A DNA stretch of 64,000 nt from Planctomycetota bacterium. GTDB taxonomy: Bacteria > Planctomycetota > UBA1135 > GCA-002748355. The position numbers and the translations under genes were made by a program. The notes beneath the pieces are model-generated. The model made no database searches and had not been told where the DNA came from. It worked only from the letters and a program-made list of their open reading frames with translations. Location: positions 1-64,000 of the forward strand of contig JACKHW010000007.1 in the NCBI GenBank assembly GCA_020638795.1, in the 5' to 3' direction. Shown piece after piece: positions 35,576 to 45,074 of the stretch. Numbering within the stretch: position 1 is the first letter of the stretch; each line of letters begins with the position of its first letter.

Positions 35576-35691
35576 GGCTCACCTCGTGAATCGAGACAGG
35601 CCCGACGCGCGACGCACGAGCCGACCTCGTACATGCGCGAAGAGCCACGACTGATGCAGCGAGCCGTGCGAAAACGACGATTCGATCACGA

Positions 35692-35730
35692 CAAGAAACG
35701 AAAAACGCGCGCCCCGGGGAGCGCGCGTTC
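35692..35730 (-). terminator. Rho-independent terminator
   Basis: On the minus strand AACGCGCGC-TCCCCGGG-GCGCGCGTT forms a 9-bp GC-rich stem, followed by TTTTTCGTTTCTT. It lies about 40 bp beyond the stop of the secreted-protein gene at 35772. Confidence 0.85.
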
Positions 35731-35771
35731 TCGATGGAAAACCGTGCTGGCAGCGTGTGCCGCCGGCCGGC

Positions 35772-36920
35772 TCACTGCACGACGATGTGCGCCGTGTTGG
35801 TCCAGGCCCAGGTGTAGGGGAAGGCGGACGCGGTATCGAACGACAGACCTTGAATGGCGATCTTGCCCTTCAGCAGCGGATCATTCGGAAGCTTGAAGCT
35901 GATGCTTCCTGTCTGGTCGGCGGTCGTGTGCGCGATCGCGCCGAGCATGATGAAGACCGACGCGTTGAGGCCGAGTGCGCCCACGTCGAACGGCGCCGGC
36001 AGCGTCACGGGTGCGACGACGGTGTCGGACAAGAAGACCAGCGTCAGCGCCTTGCCCGACTTGCTCGGCGCCGCGGCGCCGATGTCGACCGTGCCGGCCG
36101 TCGCTTCGACGTCACCGGTCAGCCAGCCGGCTTCGAAGTCCTGGATCGCGGCCGAGCGCACGTAGACGAAGTGCGCGCCGGCGATACCGCCGTTGTTGGC
36201 CCACGAAGGGTAGTCCGCCATCAAGATCGGAGCATCTGCCGGATCGATCCCCGCCTTGAAGTACAGGTCGGTGCCCGTCGACTCGGCGCAGAAGAGCCCT
36301 TCGATGTCCCCATCCGGACCGACGACTGGCGACGGCGAGTGGATCGAGCCGGATGCCTGCGTGCGGTTGGCGATCACGGCGGCCGTGCCGACGACCGTGG
36401 GTGCGGAGAGCACCGAGACGTCGAGCTCTTGCATCATGATCGACGAGCCCGTCGTCCAGATGATCTGGAGCTTGCCACCGTTGTAGCACAGCGCCGGGTC
36501 GACGTATCCACCCGGAACGCCAGTGACCTTGACGGGCGCGGCAAACGCGACACCGGGTCCGCTACGCGACGAGAAGTACACGGCATCTGCACGGTCGAAG
36601 ACGCAGTACTTACCGGTCTGGTCGAGCATGAGGCCGAAGTTGCCCGAATCCGGGTTGAGCGCTGCTGCTTCGGTGGTCGCGGTCCAGGTGCCGTTCGCCT
36701 GATCGTACTTACCGATCAGCAACGTGGTGCCGGACGTGGCCGAACCCGTCCAAACGCCGGGGCCATCGCCAGGCAGCTTGACGAAGTTGATGTTGCCAGG
36801 ACTCGTGATGGCCGAAAGCGCCGTGACCGCGGCTTCGGCTCGAGCGACACCAGGAGCCGTCTGCGCGGTCGCGATACCGGCCAGCATGGGAAGGGTGAGG
36901 AGGAGATTGCGGTTCTTCAT
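35772..36920 (-). CDS. Secreted beta-rich protein of unknown function
   Basis: A 382-residue protein with a signal peptide (residues 1-20, ending IATAQ). I choose the ATG at 36920 because the longer frame to 37019 only adds a non-hydrophobic leader. The body is beta-rich, with strands such as TLLIGKYDQANGTWTATTEA, YCVFDRADAVYFSSRSGPG and LQIIWTTGSSIMMQELDVSV, suggesting a propeller. The last ~90 residues (PLLKGKIAIQGLSFDT ... NTAHIVVQ) look like a separate C-terminal domain. A similar ending is present in the secreted protein at 56438, so it may be a sorting or anchoring domain of this lineage. A strong terminator follows. Confidence 0.7.
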   Translation of the reverse strand: MKNRNLLLTLPMLAGIATAQTAPGVARAEAAVTALSAITSPGNINFVKLPGDGPGVWTGSATSGTTLLIGKYDQANGTWTATTEAAALNPDSGNFGLMLDQTGKYCVFDRADAVYFSSRSGPGVAFAAPVKVTGVPGGYVDPALCYNGGKLQIIWTTGSSIMMQELDVSVLSAPTVVGTAAVIANRTQASGSIHSPSPVVGPDGDIEGLFCAESTGTDLYFKAGIDPADAPILMADYPSWANNGGIAGAHFVYVRSAAIQDFEAGWLTGDVEATAGTVDIGAAAPSKSGKALTLVFLSDTVVAPVTLPAPFDVGALGLNASVFIMLGAIAHTTADQTGSISFKLPNDPLLKGKIAIQGLSFDTASAFPYTWAWTNTAHIVVQ

Positions 36921-37091
36921 GGAAACCAGGGGTTGAGAATGCAGGTTGTGGTTGTCGAAACAGGTTGGCAGTGGGTTCGCGCCGCGCGCGAACCGGCCCA
37001 CTACATTACGCCAAACCATCGCGGCTGTATCTGCGACGAAGTACGGAATCCTGAAGCGGGCAAGCTTCCCGCCCAGCAGCGCTGGCGACGC

Positions 37092-40000
37092 CTATCGCGC
37101 GAGTTCGCCAGCGAGGAAGGGTGCCGTGATCGAGGTCGTGCAGCGTGCGACCTCCTCGGGCGTGCCTTCGATCACGACCGTCCCACCGGCGCTTCCCGCG
37201 TCGGGCCCTAGGTCGACGATCCAGTCCGCGGCTGCAGCGACTCCCATGTGGTGCTCGATCACGATCACGGTCGCGCCGCCCTCGACAAGCTTGTCCAAGA
37301 CCTGAAGCAGGCGCTTCGTGTCCTCCATGTGCAGCCCGGTCGTCGGCTCGTCGAGCACGTAGACACGCCCAGGCCGTGGCGGCTTGCACAGCTCGGCGGC
37401 CAGCTTGAGACGTTGAGCTTCGCCGCCCGACAGCGTGTGCAAGCCTTGTCCGAGCGACAGGTATCCGAGACCGACGTCGACGAGCGTGCGCAGCGGGGCG
37501 TGGATCCGTCGTTGCGTTTGGAAGAGCTCCAGCGCTTCGTTGCACTCGAGTGCGAGCACGTCGGCGATCGTCTTGTCGCGATAGCGCACCTCGAGAGTCT
37601 GTTCGTCGAAGCGCCGTCCATGACACAAGTCACAACGCACCCAGACGTCCGCGAGAAAGTGCATCTCGATCTGGAGTTCACCACGCCCCTCACACTGAGG
37701 GCATCGACCCTCCTTGCTGTTGAACGAGAAGCGACCGGGACCGAAGCCCTTGCGTCGGGCGACTTCGGTCTTCGCGAACAACTCGCGCACAGCGGTCCAG
37801 ATTCCCACGTACGTCGCCGGCGTACTCGTCGGTGTCGCGGCAAGGGCCTCTTGATCCACGACGATCAGGTCCTTCACGCGCGAATGTCCCGCGACCTTCC
37901 AAGGTCCCTTCTCGCCGCGCAGCGCGGGCACGAGTGCCTCGAGTACGAGACTGCTCTTGCCCGACCCGGAAACTCCGGTCACACACGTCATCGCACCGAA
38001 CGGAAAACGTGCAGAGACTCCGCGCAGGTTGTGCACGCGCGCATCCTCGATACGCAGGGCCGCTCCGTCGCTTCCGCGACGCATCGTGCGCGCAGGCAAT
38101 GCAGCCTCGCCGCGGAGCCAAGCGCCGGTGAGCGACTCCTTTGACTTCGCGAGCGATGCAGGCGTGCCTTGATGGACGACGCGTCCACCATGACGACCGG
38201 CGTGCGGCCCGATGTCGACGACCCAATCCGCGCGCTTCATGACCGTCTCGTCGTGTTCGACGGCGACGACGGTGTTGCCGAGTTCCTTGAGTCCCAAGAG
38301 GCTCTGCAGCAAGCGCTCGGTGTCCCGAGGATGTAGCCCGACCGTCGGTTCGTCGAGGACGTAAAGAGTGCCCGTGAGCTTGCTCCCGAGTTGCCCCGCG
38401 AGACGAATGCGCTGCGCCTCCCCACCCGAAAGCGTCGCGGCGCTGCGATCGAGTTCGAGATACCCGAGACCCATCGCGTCGAGGAACCCGATTCGCGAGC
38501 GGATCTCCTGCAGTACTTGTTCGGCGATCTTCGTTTCCTCGCTGCCGAGTTCGAGCGTATCGAAGAAATCGACGAGCGACTGCACCGTGCGCGACGACAG
38601 ATCCGCGATGTCGGTCCCGGTGATCGTGACCGCGAGCGCCGCCGGATGGAGTCGAGAACCGCGACACGCGGCGCACCGTTCTTCTCGGAACACCTTCGCG
38701 AGGCCCTGACGCAGCGAGATCGAATCGCTCGTTCCGTACTTCTCTTCGAGGAACGGGCGCAATCCCTGCCACGTCTCCTCGAGTTCGTAGCTACGCGTCG
38801 ACCCTCCGTGTTGCCGCCGGATCTTCACGGCAAAACTCTGGTCGCCCGTCCCTTCCATCACGAGTCGACGCTGCGCGGTCGAGAGAGCGTCCCACGGCGT
38901 TTTCGCGAGATCGAAGCCGTGGGCCTCGGCCATCGCCATCGCCGTGCGCGCGAAGGGGCGCCGCGGATGGAACAAGAAACTCGGGCCCGGACCGAGATCC
39001 GTGCGCAGCGCGCCTCCGAACAGCGGCTTGGACGGTTTGGCGACCAGGAGTTCGGGTTGCATCGCCAACTTCGAGCCGAGACCCTGGCAGTCGGGGCACG
39101 CACCGCGATGGTGATTGAACGAGAAGAACCGCGGATGCAGATCGAGCGGCAGATGGAATCCGCAGCGCGTGCACGAACGTTCGAGCGACCACGTCGACAC
39201 GACGCCGTCCCGCGGTGCGACGGCGACCAGGCCTTTTCCGTGCCGACCCGCGAGTTCGAACGCTTCGGCGAGTCTCGTGCGCGACTTCGCACCGAACGAA
39301 ATGCGGTCGACGACGAGCCACAAGCCCTGGCGCACCGCATCGAGATCGATCGATTCGCCGAACGCAACTTCGACGATCGTGCCCTTCGGACCCGCCACGG
39401 CACAACGTGCGAACCCGTCCTCCTTCCACTCACTCACGCGCTCGTCGGTGAACGCGCGAAGATCCTTGTCCTCGAGACCGCGCGGCACGGGGACGGGCGA
39501 AAGCACCCAACCCTTCTGGCCATCGAGTTCTCGCGTCACACGGCCAGCGAGCGTCGACGGACTGTTGCGCACGAGCGCTTCGCCATGCGTCGGGCAATGC
39601 GGCACCCCGACGCGAGCGAAGAGCAGTCGCAAGTAGTCGAGGATCTCGGTCGTCGTGCCAACCGTCGAGCGCGGGTTGCGGCCTGCGCTCTTCTGATCGA
39701 TCGCGATCGCCGGTAACAGCCCCTCGATCTTGTCGACCGGTGCACGGTCGAGTCGACCGAGGAAGCGCCTCGCATACGTCGACAGACTCTCGATGAAGCG
39801 ACGCTGCCCTTCGCGAAAGAGCGTGTCGAACGCGAGCGACGTCTTTCCACTGCCACTCACACCGGTCACGACCGAGAACGACGCGGCCGGGAATTCCGCA
39901 TCGACCGCTTGCAGGTTGTGTTGGCGCGCACCGAAGACACGCAGAGCTTTCGGCTCGCTGCTCGTCGGCGCTCGCGGCGTTGCCTTGGCGAGCGCACGCC

Positions 40001-42857
40001 GGCGGCGTGGCAGGACGTAGGGTGCGAGCGCTTTGCCGGTCGGACTCTCTTCGTCGCTGGCGACATCCTCGGGCGTTCCCGCGGCCACGAGCTGTCCGCC
40101 CCCCCCACCGCCGTCCGGGCCGAGTTCGATCAACCAGTCGACGCTCTTCAGGACTTCGAGGTTGTGCTCGATCACGAGCACGCTGTTTCCTCCCTCGACG
40201 AGCTGTTGCAACGCGGAGAGGAGACGCTCGATGTCTTCGAAGTGCAGTCCCGTCGTCGGCTCGTCGAGGATGTAGAACGTCTTGCCCGTCGACGGACGTG
40301 CGAGTTCGGTCGCGAGCTTGACGCGTTGCGCCTCGCCGCCCGACAGCGTCGTGCTCGTCTGCCCGAGCGTCAGATAGCCGAGCCCTACGTCCTCGAGCAC
40401 CGCGAGGATGCGCTCGATCTTGGGATGCGCCTCGAAGAATCGTCGCGCATCCGTGATCGACATTTCGAGCACCTCGTGGATGTCGCGTCCTTTGAACAGG
40501 ATCTCGAGCGTCTCCCGATTGAAGCGCTTGCCCTCGCACGTTTCGCACGGCACCTCGACGGCTTCGAGGAACTGCATCTCGAGCAGTCGCACGCCCGCGC
40601 CTTCGCAGGCTTCGCAGCGGCCGCCTTTGACGTTGAACGAGAAGCGTCCCTTCGCATAGCCTCGCATCTGCGACTCGGGAAGCGATGCATAGAGATCTCG
40701 GATCTCGTTCCACACCTTGCTGTAGGTCGCCGGATTGCTGCGCGGTGTCCGACCGATCGGGTTCTGGTCGATCTCGATCACCTTGTCGAGCAACTCGATG
40801 CCTTCGATGCGACGGTGAGCGCCGGGGACGACGTCAGCTCCGTGGAGTTCGCGCGCGAGCACACGGTGCAGGACGTGATGCACGAGGCTGCTCTTGCCCG
40901 AACCCGAAACACCCGCGATGCCGACGAAGACCCCGAGCGGGATGTCGACATCGATGCCCTTGAGGTTGTGTTGGGTCGCTCCAACGATCCGGAGCTTCGA
41001 GTCGCCGAGCGCACGACGCGGGGGAACGACGATCTTCTTGCGCCCATCGAGCCAAGGCGCGGTCGTCGACTCGCGATCCTTGACGACGTCAGCCGGGGCT
41101 CCTGCCGACACCACGCGTCCACCATGGATTCCCGCGCCAGGGCCTACATCGACGAGCCAGTCGCTCGACCGCATCGTGTCCTCGTCATGCTCGACGACGC
41201 AAACGGTGTTTCCTCGGTCGCGCAACTCGCGCAACGTCTCGATCAAGCGATCGTTGTCTCGTGGATGCAAGCCGATCGAAGGCTCGTCGAGGACGTAGAG
41301 GATGCCGCGCAATCCCGAGCCGACCTGCGCCGCGAGTCGAATCCGCTGCGATTCGCCACCCGACAGTGTCGCTGCCGATCGCGCGAGGTCGAGATAGCCG
41401 AGACCGACGCGCTCCAGGAAGTCGAGGCGTTCGAGCAACTCACGGAAGAGCTCGCGCCCGATCGCTTCGTCCTTGCCACCACGTGCGGCGAGCCGCTCCC
41501 ACGCTGCACGCAACCATGCGTGCGCTTCCTCGATGCTCTGATCCGCGATCTGCGTGATCTCGAGATCTTCGAACGTGACTGCGAGAGCAGCGGCGCACAG
41601 GCGTTTGCCACGACACGTGGAGCATGTGACCGAGGATTGGAATCGACGCAACGATCGCGGATTCCACTCCCGCTCGACGAACTCGAGGGTCCCGAGAATG
41701 CCATCCCATGGTCGTCGGTCTCTGCCACGTACGACCCGACCTTCGGTCTTCGTGACGAAGCGGAAGTCCCACTGACGATCCCCGGTGCCATGCCACAAGA
41801 CATCGACGGCCTTCGCAGGAACGTCCTCGAGTGGCATGTCGACCGACCCACCGAACTCCTTCAGCACCTGGTCGATGTGATCGACGTGGATGCGCGTGTA
41901 GTGGACGAATCCCTTCTTGTTGAAGCAGTGCAGAGCGCCGTCGCGCAGTGTCTTGCTCGCGTCGGCGACGAGCAACGTCTTGGAGAAACCACGCGATTCG
42001 CCGAGCCCATCGCACGCAGGACACGCGCCCTGTGGACTGTTGAACGAGAAGAGTCGCGGCTCGATCTCGGGGATCGCACCATGCCCGTCGGGGCAAGCAC
42101 GCAAGCTGGACCAAACGCGATGCTCTTCGTCGGGATCGCCTGGTCGCAGCATCGTACCCGCGAACCCGTCACCGAGCGCGAGCGCGGAACTCACCGACTC
42201 GAGCAATCGCGCGCGACGATCCGGCCCGAGCTTCACGCGATCGAGCACGATCTCGATGTCGTGCTTCTTGTAGCGATCGAGCGTGATGTCCTCCTCGAGT
42301 CGCAACACTTGTCCATCGATGCGTGCGCGCACGAACCCCTTCTGGCGGAGTTCGACGAGTTCCTTTCGATAGCTTCCCTTGCGACCACGAACGATCGGCG
42401 CGAGCACGAGCAACGCGTCGCCCGGTGATCCCGTCGCGAGGATCTCGTCGACGATCTGCTCGGGAGCGAAGGCCACGACTTCGGCGCTGCACACCGGGCA
42501 ACGCGGCGTGCCGAGGCGCGCCATCATCAGGCGGAGGTAGTCCCAGACCTCAGTGATGGTGCCGACCGTCGAACGCGGATTCCGGGACACGCTCTTCTGA
42601 TCGATGGCGACCGTCGGGGAGAGCCCTTCGACGTGTTCGACCTTCGGCTTCTCGATGCGCCCCATGAACTGACGCGCGTAGCCGGGTAGCGACTCGAGGA
42701 AGCGCCTCTGCCCTTCCTTGTAGATCGTGTCGTAGGCGAGTGAACTCTTGCCCGAACCGCTGACGCCGGTGAAGCAAACGAGCCGGTCCCGCGGGAAACG
42801 CAGGTCTACGTGCTTCAGGTTGTGTTCACTCGCTCCGCGCAGGACGACATCGGCCAT
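37092..42857 (-). CDS. uvrA: Double-length UvrA: two UvrA units in tandem
   Basis: UvrA finds bulky DNA lesions in nucleotide excision repair. This chain of about 1,920 residues holds two complete UvrA units. Each has its own N- and C-terminal ABC ATPase halves, giving four Walker A motifs (GVSGSGKSSL twice, GVSGSGKTSL, GVSGSGKSSL). The four signature loops are LSGGESQRIRL, LSGGEAQRVKL, LSGGEAQRIRL and LSGGEAQRLKL, with DEPSIGLHPRD, DEPTTGLHFED, DEPTVGLHPRD and DEPTTGLHMED. Zinc-finger cysteine pairs recur (CPVC, CEACEG/CETCEG, CPDCQG, CAACRG, CPQCEG/CDLCHG). UvrA normally works as a homodimer, so the fusion may be a built-in pseudo-dimer. The start at 42857 fits homologues; an ATG at 42914 behind AGGA is an alternative. 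Confidence 0.93.
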   Translation of the reverse strand: MADVVLRGASEHNLKHVDLRFPRDRLVCFTGVSGSGKSSLAYDTIYKEGQRRFLESLPGYARQFMGRIEKPKVEHVEGLSPTVAIDQKSVSRNPRSTVGTITEVWDYLRLMMARLGTPRCPVCSAEVVAFAPEQIVDEILATGSPGDALLVLAPIVRGRKGSYRKELVELRQKGFVRARIDGQVLRLEEDITLDRYKKHDIEIVLDRVKLGPDRRARLLESVSSALALGDGFAGTMLRPGDPDEEHRVWSSLRACPDGHGAIPEIEPRLFSFNSPQGACPACDGLGESRGFSKTLLVADASKTLRDGALHCFNKKGFVHYTRIHVDHIDQVLKEFGGSVDMPLEDVPAKAVDVLWHGTGDRQWDFRFVTKTEGRVVRGRDRRPWDGILGTLEFVEREWNPRSLRRFQSSVTCSTCRGKRLCAAALAVTFEDLEITQIADQSIEEAHAWLRAAWERLAARGGKDEAIGRELFRELLERLDFLERVGLGYLDLARSAATLSGGESQRIRLAAQVGSGLRGILYVLDEPSIGLHPRDNDRLIETLRELRDRGNTVCVVEHDEDTMRSSDWLVDVGPGAGIHGGRVVSAGAPADVVKDRESTTAPWLDGRKKIVVPPRRALGDSKLRIVGATQHNLKGIDVDIPLGVFVGIAGVSGSGKSSLVHHVLHRVLARELHGADVVPGAHRRIEGIELLDKVIEIDQNPIGRTPRSNPATYSKVWNEIRDLYASLPESQMRGYAKGRFSFNVKGGRCEACEGAGVRLLEMQFLEAVEVPCETCEGKRFNRETLEILFKGRDIHEVLEMSITDARRFFEAHPKIERILAVLEDVGLGYLTLGQTSTTLSGGEAQRVKLATELARPSTGKTFYILDEPTTGLHFEDIERLLSALQQLVEGGNSVLVIEHNLEVLKSVDWLIELGPDGGGGGGQLVAAGTPEDVASDEESPTGKALAPYVLPRRRRALAKATPRAPTSSEPKALRVFGARQHNLQAVDAEFPAASFSVVTGVSGSGKTSLAFDTLFREGQRRFIESLSTYARRFLGRLDRAPVDKIEGLLPAIAIDQKSAGRNPRSTVGTTTEILDYLRLLFARVGVPHCPTHGEALVRNSPSTLAGRVTRELDGQKGWVLSPVPVPRGLEDKDLRAFTDERVSEWKEDGFARCAVAGPKGTIVEVAFGESIDLDAVRQGLWLVVDRISFGAKSRTRLAEAFELAGRHGKGLVAVAPRDGVVSTWSLERSCTRCGFHLPLDLHPRFFSFNHHRGACPDCQGLGSKLAMQPELLVAKPSKPLFGGALRTDLGPGPSFLFHPRRPFARTAMAMAEAHGFDLAKTPWDALSTAQRRLVMEGTGDQSFAVKIRRQHGGSTRSYELEETWQGLRPFLEEKYGTSDSISLRQGLAKVFREERCAACRGSRLHPAALAVTITGTDIADLSSRTVQSLVDFFDTLELGSEETKIAEQVLQEIRSRIGFLDAMGLGYLELDRSAATLSGGEAQRIRLAGQLGSKLTGTLYVLDEPTVGLHPRDTERLLQSLLGLKELGNTVVAVEHDETVMKRADWVVDIGPHAGRHGGRVVHQGTPASLAKSKESLTGAWLRGEAALPARTMRRGSDGAALRIEDARVHNLRGVSARFPFGAMTCVTGVSGSGKSSLVLEALVPALRGEKGPWKVAGHSRVKDLIVVDQEALAATPTSTPATYVGIWTAVRELFAKTEVARRKGFGPGRFSFNSKEGRCPQCEGRGELQIEMHFLADVWVRCDLCHGRRFDEQTLEVRYRDKTIADVLALECNEALELFQTQRRIHAPLRTLVDVGLGYLSLGQGLHTLSGGEAQRLKLAAELCKPPRPGRVYVLDEPTTGLHMEDTKRLLQVLDKLVEGGATVIVIEHHMGVAAAADWIVDLGPDAGSAGGTVVIEGTPEEVARCTTSITAPFLAGELAR

Positions 42858-43052
42858 CGGGCGGACGGTAGGCGCAGAAGCGAGACGGCTCAAGAACGGC
42901 CCGCCGTTCGCCATCGGGCAATCCTGCATTCGAAACGTTCACAGCAACCCAACGAGGAACGTGCGAGTAGCACCCCGAGTCGGCGCGCGGGCGTCGACGC
43001 TCCCTCCACGGGGTTCTCCCCGAAGTCCCCGAAACGACGCAGGAATCGACCA

Positions 43053-44138
43053 ATGAACATTCGACGCTTCTTCCTCACCTCGGCACTCGCCGGAATCGCC
43101 CTGACAGGCTCGTCCCGAGCACAGGCACTCCAAACGGTCTACACGCTCACGAACGACGCGACGACGAACGCAGTCGCGGTCCACGTTTCATGGTTCGGCC
43201 ATTTCTTCTCGATCGGGCACGTCCCCACCGGTGGAAAGGGAACCGGTTCCGGGCTCGGGTCGCAGGGTGCACTCGCACTTTCGAACGACGGCCGCCACCT
43301 CGTCGCGGTCAATCCCGGCAGCGATAGCGTCGCCACGTTCGACATCCATGCCGGCCTCTTCATGCGGCGCACCGATGTGGCATCCACCGGCAAGATGCCG
43401 ACGAGCGTCACGATGCACGGCGACCTCGTGTATGTCCTCGGTGCAGGATCCGACGACTTGAGTGGCTTCCGTTTGCATCGCGGACGCTTGCAGGCGCTCG
43501 GCACGTTCCCGCTCAGCGCGACCGGAGCGGCCGGTGCCCAAGTATCGTTCGTCGCGGATGGCCGCTTCGTGGTCGTCACGGAGCGCGCAACCAATCGAAT
43601 CGTCGTCTATCCAGTGCAGCGCGACGGAAAGCTCGGCACTGCCAAGGTCCATCCGTCGAGTGCTCCGACTCCGTTCGGCTTCATCGAGCGCGCGGACGGA
43701 ACCCTCGCGGTGAGCGAGGCCGTCGGCGGACAACAGACGGCCAGCGCCCTGTCGACGTATTCACTGGGCCGCGATGGTTCGCTGACGCCGATCACGAAGG
43801 CCGCGGCCACCAATCAAACCGCTGCGTGCTGGGTCGCTGTCCCGCGAAACGGTCGCTTCGTCTACACGACGAATACCGGTAGCGGCACCGTCACGGGCTT
43901 CTCGTTCGTACGCGATGGGTCGATCAAGTTGCTCGACGCGACCGGAGTGTCCGCGAACCTCGGAGCGGCAGCTCGCCCCATCGACTTCGATTTCGGTCGA
44001 GCAGGGCGCATGCTCTTCGTCCTCGATTCCGGCAACGATCGCATCGTCAGCCTCTACCGCGGCCCCGACGGTCGTTTGTGGGGCCCGATCGATGGCGTGA
44101 GAACGCCCGACGGCGCGGCGGGGATCGTCGCACGCTGA
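43053..44138 (+). CDS. Secreted lactonase-like seven-bladed propeller
   Basis: A 361-residue protein with a signal peptide (residues 1-24, ending SSRAQA) and repeated beta-propeller blades of the 6-phosphogluconolactonase (YbhE/lactonase, YVTN-like) family. Typical blade motifs are ALALSNDGRHLVAVNPGSDS, VSFVADGRFVVVTERATNRI, WVAVPRNGRFVYTTNTGSGT and FDFGRAGRMLFVLDSGND. The fold is clear, but export makes a cytoplasmic pentose-phosphate role unlikely, so the substrate is unknown. AGGA lies 9 bases ahead of the ATG. It is divergent from uvrA. Confidence 0.8.
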   Translation: MNIRRFFLTSALAGIALTGSSRAQALQTVYTLTNDATTNAVAVHVSWFGHFFSIGHVPTGGKGTGSGLGSQGALALSNDGRHLVAVNPGSDSVATFDIHAGLFMRRTDVASTGKMPTSVTMHGDLVYVLGAGSDDLSGFRLHRGRLQALGTFPLSATGAAGAQVSFVADGRFVVVTERATNRIVVYPVQRDGKLGTAKVHPSSAPTPFGFIERADGTLAVSEAVGGQQTASALSTYSLGRDGSLTPITKAAATNQTAACWVAVPRNGRFVYTTNTGSGTVTGFSFVRDGSIKLLDATGVSANLGAAARPIDFDFGRAGRMLFVLDSGNDRIVSLYRGPDGRLWGPIDGVRTPDGAAGIVAR

Positions 44139-44163
44139 ATCGGCGTGTTTCTGTTCCCGCGAT

Positions 44164-44375
44164 TCAAGAGTTCGGCCGACGCTGCACGAGCCCGATGGCC
44201 GCAACGACCCAGATCCCGGCAGCCGTCGTCATGCCCTGGACGTTGCCGCGGCTCTGGAGGATCGCCCCCGCGCCGCAGCGACCGCGACTCGTAGCCAAAT
44301 CTCGAGCACACTGGCCGTGAACGGGGCGGTGGCGGTCAAGACGCCTGCGTCGACGACATTCGCAATCGAGGACAT
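44164..44375 (-). pseudogene. mgtC remnant with internal deletion
   Basis: Reading leftward from an ATG at 44375, which overlaps the DUF2383 stop as TGATG, the frame gives an N-terminal helix (FTASVLEIWLRVAVAAA) typical of the start of MgtC/SapB proteins. After a frame change, CGAGAILQSRGNVQGMTTAA followed by GIWVVAAIGL matches the later MgtC signature GAGAI...RGLTTAASIWV. About 60-70 residues between the two, and most of the C-terminus, are missing, and the frame ends at 44164. It is a decayed MgtC-like gene once coupled to the gene upstream. Confidence 0.65.
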
Positions 44376-44911
44376 CACGACGAGAGTTGGATCTGACCGT
44401 TCGCGTCATCGCGAAGGGCGCGCATTCGATCGTGCGTCTTCCGGACCTCGTCGAACTGCTCGTCGATGACTTCCCGGATCACGTCGAACTGGCGTTGCAT
44501 GACCGCCCCCGCTTCGGTGTCTCTCAGATCGGGAACGAGTGACTCGTAGACCGCCTTGATCGCATCTTCGCCACGTTCCACCTCGGCCAAGACCCCGTAC
44601 GGATCCCCGTCGGTCAGCCAGGCGCGCAGATCGATCCACCACCTGTGCAGAGCCGCGAGCACGCTGCCGGCAGGATCGGCGTCCATCTCCGAGTCGCTCG
44701 AAGCATCGGTCAAGAAGCCGGCAAGCTCGTCCATGTGATCCTTACGAATCGCGGCGACCGCACGAAAGGCAGCGGCGAGCGTCGGATCGGAAACATCGGC
44801 AGCGGCAGTCTCGAACCCCCTGGCACTGTCGTAGTTGATGCGCAAGAACTTATGGAGCGCGGCCACGCCCTCTGGCGTAAGCTCCGCGGAGATGGGACGA
44901 AACTCGGTCAT
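44375..44911 (-). CDS. DUF2383 (PA2169-like) four-helix-bundle protein
   Basis: A protein of about 178 residues that resembles the PA2169/DUF2383 ferritin-like four-helix family, seen in stress-response loci. The first helix pair contains LHKFLRINYDSARGFETAAAD and later YGVLAEVERGEDAIKAVYES; the spaced Glu/His residues (EL...F...DHMDEL) resemble a ferritin-like core. The ATG at 44911 is chosen because GGAGG stands seven bases upstream. A sigma-54 promoter match lies about 105 bp ahead. It is followed, with overlapping codons, by the mgtC remnant. The function of DUF2383 is not established. Confidence 0.8.
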   Translation of the reverse strand: MTEFRPISAELTPEGVAALHKFLRINYDSARGFETAAADVSDPTLAAAFRAVAAIRKDHMDELAGFLTDASSDSEMDADPAGSVLAALHRWWIDLRAWLTDGDPYGVLAEVERGEDAIKAVYESLVPDLRDTEAGAVMQRQFDVIREVIDEQFDEVRKTHDRMRALRDDANGQIQLSS

Positions 44912-44960
44912 GGCTGCCTCCTGATCTTCGATTCCTTCGTGGTCGGATTTCTGATCCGAA

Positions 44961-45001
44961 CCCACGGCTCAGAGTTCCGCGGCGCAAAACGCCACGGCTC
45001 A
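44961..45001. repeat. Direct repeat in the DUF2383 leader
   Basis: CCACGGCTCAG occurs at 44961-44971 and again at 44991-45001, 30 bases apart, between the sigma-54 promoter and the DUF2383 start. It may be a regulator site or part of a leader structure. Confidence 0.35.
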
Positions 45002-45015
45002 GGGCAGAAGTAGGA

Positions 45016-45030
45016 GCAACAACCGAGCCA
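45016..45030 (-). promoter_or_regulatory. Sigma-54 promoter (TGGCTC-N5-TTGC) for DUF2383
   Basis: On the minus strand TGGCTC-GGTTG-TTGC fits the -24/-12 consensus TGGCAC-N5-TTGC with one mismatch and correct spacing. Transcription would start near 45004, giving a leader of about 93 bases. The divergent gene is the NtrC-type activator. Confidence 0.65.
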
Positions 45031-45074
45031 ACTTGGATCTCCAGACCGCATCGTGCGGGGAAGCGACCGCCGTC

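Noticed and set aside
39909..42428. Long plus-strand open frame of 839 codons antisense to uvrA
   Set aside because: It is arginine-rich, has no motif and lies against a gene whose ATPase motifs are all in place; it is a by-product of high GC content.
44200..44320. MgtC-like segment taken as a complete small gene
   Set aside because: The conserved core and C-terminus are missing and the two parts lie in different frames.
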